A stretch of 64,000 nucleotides of DNA from the NCBI GenBank assembly GCA_023421955.1, contig JAEZSE010000041.1, forward strand, positions 75,599 through 139,598, given 5' to 3'. Origin of the DNA: Bacillota bacterium. GTDB lineage: Bacteria > Bacillota > Clostridia > Christensenellales > UMGS416. Position 1 is the stretch's first letter. The number at the start of each line of letters is the position of its first letter. The translations under genes were made by a program, and so were the position numbers. Shown in pieces: positions 61,478 to 64,000 of this stretch. The notes beneath the pieces are model-generated. The model had not been told where the DNA came from. It was given only the letters and a program-made list of their open reading frames with translations, and did no database searches.

Positions 61478-62530
61478 TTACCGGACCCTGCCGTGGGCGG
61501 AGTTTTCATAATAGTCCGGGTTGTAGCCCAGCTTTTGTAGCACGGGCTCGCTGGCTTCATCCAGCTTTCGGATGACAGCATCGGGCAAAACAAGATCGGC
61601 CGCGGCCAGGTTCTCGAGGAGTTGATGCACCTTTCGGGCGCCCACCAGCGCGCAGCCAATCCCGGGTTTGGCCAGCGCCCATGCAATGGAGAGCTGCGCC
61701 ATCGAAACACCCAGCTCCTGCGCGGTCTGCCGCACCTGTGCCACCACCTCAAACACCTCCGCCTCTGCACCCTGCTCGTAATGGCGGGATGTGCCCTGGC
61801 CGCGCTCCTGTGCAAAGTGGCGGGAGTGGGCTTGATGGGGCCGTACCTCCTCCACAGTTGCATAAACACCGGCGAGTAAACCCTGCTGCAACGCCATCGA
61901 GGCGACCATGGTGATGCCGTTAGTCTGGCAAAAGGGCGCAATCTCTTTCTCGATTGCCCGGGAAACCAGATTGTAGGGCAGCTCATTCACGGTGATCACA
62001 GCACCGGTGGCGAGGGCCTCCTTCATCTGCTGCACACCGAAGTTGCTCACGCCGATCTCGCGGATCTTGCCTTCTTTGCGGAGGGCCATCAGCGTGTCAA
62101 AGGCATCGGGCACAGAGGGCGGATTGGCAATGATCTCTGGATTGTCTGTGAAATGCTGGATCGACTTCGGGGAGATCGGCCAATGCAGCATATAGATATC
62201 CAGGTAATCAGTGCCCAGTCGCTTGAGGCTGGCTTCGCAGTGGGCCCTGAGGTCTGCGGGCCTTGCGTTGGACGGGCTGATCTTGGAGCAGAGCACCGCT
62301 TCGTCGCGCCTGCCCTTCAGTGCCAGGCCGAGGGCTACTTCGCTGGCGCCGTCGTTGTACATTTCCGCTGTGTCAAACAGGAAAGTGCCCTTGTCCAGCG
62401 CGGCGTGCACAACGTTGTCCACGTCCTGCTGGCTTTGCGCCCCCCAGTAACCGCCGCCGCCATAAGCCCAGCAGCCGATACCGATGGGGTGTACAGAAAT
62501 GCCCGATTGACCAAGTTTTCTCAAGTTCAT
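61478..62530 (-). CDS. Aldo/keto reductase
   Basis: A 350-residue NADPH-dependent reductase with the catalytic set Asp and Tyr in LFDTAEMYNDG, Lys in AVLCSKISP and His in IYMLHWP. The C-terminal part carries the cofactor-binding segment ALAKPGIGCALVGARKV. I chose the ATG at 62530, three bases after the neighbouring stop, with GGGGAG upstream. It is co-transcribed with a Gfo/Idh/MocA dehydrogenase and an alcohol dehydrogenase, so it probably takes part in oxidising and reducing a sugar or inositol. The direction and substrate are unknown. Confidence 0.93.
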   Translation of the reverse strand: MNLRKLGQSGISVHPIGIGCWAYGGGGYWGAQSQQDVDNVVHAALDKGTFLFDTAEMYNDGASEVALGLALKGRRDEAVLCSKISPSNARPADLRAHCEASLKRLGTDYLDIYMLHWPISPKSIQHFTDNPEIIANPPSVPDAFDTLMALRKEGKIREIGVSNFGVQQMKEALATGAVITVNELPYNLVSRAIEKEIAPFCQTNGITMVASMALQQGLLAGVYATVEEVRPHQAHSRHFAQERGQGTSRHYEQGAEAEVFEVVAQVRQTAQELGVSMAQLSIAWALAKPGIGCALVGARKVHQLLENLAAADLVLPDAVIRKLDEASEPVLQKLGYNPDYYENSAHGRVR

Positions 62531-62532
62531 GC

Positions 62533-63660
62533 TCAAACTCCCCTTTTCAGCCTGCCGTCAAAATCCTCCTGATTCTCAGGCACGAGGGGGAATTTGATAA
62601 CCGCCCGATCCCTTGTGGATCGATAGATCGCTGTGAACAGCTCCACGGTCTTGCGGCCTTCCTGCCCGTCGAGCAGCGGCTTGGTGCCGCTCTGGATGGC
62701 CCGCAGGAAATCCTCAATCTGCCGCTCGTGGTAATACTGCATTGGGTCCACACTGTGGAAAAACGCCGAGTCCTCCTGCTTCCATTGATCCAGCAGGTGC
62801 TCCTCACCGCGGACAGTCCAAAGGTCATTGACCGGCGGCTCCAGGATGTTGGACATGCCGGCGATGAACATGGCGCCGCCGTCGGTCTGCACGCCGACGG
62901 ATGCCCCGTTTTCGCCGTGGACGTGCACTTTGCCGTAGAGCGCCGGGTTCTGGCTGTTGCTTACGACGATGTTGCCCACGCCGCCGTTTTTGAACCGGAT
63001 CACGGCCACGGCAGTGTCCTCAACTTCTATATACGGGTGGTTGAGGTTGGTCCAGCAGCCGTACAATTCGTCAATCGGCCCCATGAACCATTGCAGCAGG
63101 TCCAGCTGATGGGGCGCCTGGTTTACCAGCACCCCGCCGCCTTCGCCTTTCCAGGTGCCGCGCCATGGGTCGCTTTGATAATAGGCCTCGTCCCGCCAGC
63201 CCAGCATGTTCACCGTGCCGAGGATCGGCCGCCCGATCTTTCCCTCGTCAATCGCCTTGCGGATCCTCATCACTGGTGCGTAGAACCTTCTTTGGCAAAC
63301 GGTGCCCAACGTTACGCCGTTTTTGGCGGCGGCTCCGATCATCCTATCGCAGTCCTCCAGTGACGAAGCCAGCGGCTTTTCCACCAGCACATGGAGCTTG
63401 GCCTCCGCCGCGCGGATGGCCGCGCCTGCGTGGATGGGGTGGGGGGTGCAGATGCTTACTGCCTCCACACCGGCGCCTGCAGCCATTTCCTCAATGCTGG
63501 TATAGGCCTTCACGCCATACTGCTCGCCAAATGCCTTTGCCCTGCCGATGTCGCTGTCACATACGGCGGTGAAAACCGACTCGGGGAGGCTTGCAAGCGC
63601 CTTGGCGTGCATGTGGCCCACTTTTCCGCAGCCGATGATTGCTGTTTTGACTCTGTTCAT
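62533..63660 (-). CDS. Gfo/Idh/MocA-family NAD(P)-dependent sugar dehydrogenase
   Basis: A 375-residue oxidoreductase. The N-terminal Rossmann domain starts KTAIIGCGKVGHMHAKALAS and contains the conserved EKPLA with the catalytic-site Lys. The C-terminal alpha/beta domain (GVLVNQAPHQLDLLQWFMG) has the active-site His region, with the usual HxxD spacing reading HQLDLL. It acts on the hydroxyl of a sugar, inositol or sugar acid. It is flanked by two other oxidoreductases in one operon. Confidence 0.94.
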   Translation of the reverse strand: MNRVKTAIIGCGKVGHMHAKALASLPESVFTAVCDSDIGRAKAFGEQYGVKAYTSIEEMAAGAGVEAVSICTPHPIHAGAAIRAAEAKLHVLVEKPLASSLEDCDRMIGAAAKNGVTLGTVCQRRFYAPVMRIRKAIDEGKIGRPILGTVNMLGWRDEAYYQSDPWRGTWKGEGGGVLVNQAPHQLDLLQWFMGPIDELYGCWTNLNHPYIEVEDTAVAVIRFKNGGVGNIVVSNSQNPALYGKVHVHGENGASVGVQTDGGAMFIAGMSNILEPPVNDLWTVRGEEHLLDQWKQEDSAFFHSVDPMQYYHERQIEDFLRAIQSGTKPLLDGQEGRKTVELFTAIYRSTRDRAVIKFPLVPENQEDFDGRLKRGV

Positions 63661-63681
63661 CCCAATGCTCTCCCTTGTGTT

Positions 63682-64000
63682 TTATGGCCGGAGGATCACT
63701 TTCATCAAGCCGGGCTCGCTGCGTTGCAGCCGCTCAAACCAGGATTGGCCCTCGGCAAGCGGGGCCACGGCGCTGATGAAGGAATCCACATCCACCTTGC
63801 CATTTGCGATCAGATCCAGGCAATCGGGATATTCCCCCGCAGATGCGCAGGACCCATAAAGCGACAGCTGGCGCGTCACCACCTGCTGGAGCGGGAAATC
63901 CACCACGGGCTTTAGGTTGCCGACCAGTGTGAGCGCCCCGCCCTTTCGCAGTGCGGCGATGGCGGTTTGCAGCGTGGGCGCAATCCCGACCACCTCATAG
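63682..64000 (-). CDS. Zinc-type alcohol dehydrogenase (C-terminal part only)
   Basis: 106 codons of the C-terminus lie in the window; the gene continues to the right. The sequence ALRKGGALTLVGNLKPVVDF, then RQLSLYGSCASAGEYPDCLDL matches the end of the Rossmann domain and the tail of medium-chain dehydrogenases of the sorbitol/threonine/xylitol dehydrogenase type. The zinc-binding part is outside the window. It lies 21 bases before the next dehydrogenase gene, in the same operon. Confidence 0.88.
   Translation of the reverse strand, partial: YEVVGIAPTLQTAIAALRKGGALTLVGNLKPVVDFPLQQVVTRQLSLYGSCASAGEYPDCLDLIANGKVDVDSFISAVAPLAEGQSWFERLQRSEPGLMKVILRP

Noticed and set aside
1..64000. CRISPR arrays, tRNA or rRNA genes, intact insertion sequences or phage genes
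   Set aside because: Reading both strands I found no regularly spaced repeats, no cloverleaf or rRNA-like segments and no intact transposase or integrase; only the recombinase tail at 3941-4117 hints at a past mobile element.

Overview
The window looks like part of the chromosome of an anaerobic, carbohydrate-fermenting Gram-positive bacterium of the Clostridia. The evidence is the many lipoprotein sugar-binding proteins with Thr/Pro/Ala-rich linkers, the YesM/YesN-type two-component systems, a V-type ATPase of the clostridial/enterococcal kind, an oxygen-sensitive glycyl radical enzyme with its activase, and strong AGGAGG-type ribosome binding sites. I cannot name the species. I see no rRNA, tRNA, CRISPR array or intact mobile element.

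Layout. 1-3920: a truncated GH2 beta-galactosidase (minus strand) divergent from an AraC-type regulator. 3921-4831: a gene graveyard with the C-terminal piece of a serine recombinase, the C-terminal piece of a LacI-type regulator and a frameshifted N-terminal piece of a GH42 galactosidase. 4832-8392: an AT-richer stretch with a C45-like Ntn hydrolase, a divergent TetR regulator whose intergenic region carries two copies of a 28-bp operator, and an XRE regulator with membrane helices. 8645-11533: a large exported protein of unknown function. 11779-17253: GH42 beta-galactosidase, LacI regulator and a YicI-type GH31 alpha-xylosidase, probably for xyloglucan-like oligosaccharides. 17336-21642: Trk/Ktr potassium uptake, a scrap of a KdpD-like kinase, and an OmpR-type two-component system. 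21793-24688: a small secreted DUF2680-like protein and an ArsR/permease/ferredoxin/thioredoxin operon.

24851-42256 holds two complete sugar-uptake modules, each made of a YesM-type sensor kinase, a YesN-type regulator, a lipoprotein binding protein and two permeases. Neither carries its own ATPase, so a shared MsmX-type ATPase elsewhere is expected. Between the two modules sit a glycyl radical enzyme with an unusual Cys-Gln-Glu active-site motif and its activating enzyme, with their own promoter. 42808-51270 is a complete nine-gene V-type ATPase operon (G, I, K, E, C, F, A, B, D) whose K subunit has the Na+-binding residues of the Enterococcus hirae ring. 51451-52868: a SnoaL-like protein and an esterase. 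53088-61369 (minus strand): a third uptake module of a different kind, with a YesN regulator, a YesM kinase, a sensor-type sugar-binding lipoprotein, then a ribose-type ABC transporter (ATPase, permease, binding protein). 61478-64000: aldo/keto reductase, Gfo/Idh/MocA dehydrogenase and the end of a zinc-type alcohol dehydrogenase.

Together the region describes a plant-oligosaccharide specialist: it senses sugars outside the cell through three separate kinase/regulator pairs, imports them, trims galactosyl and xylosyl side groups inside the cell, and may process a derivative by radical chemistry. All functions are read from the sequence by eye; no database search was run.
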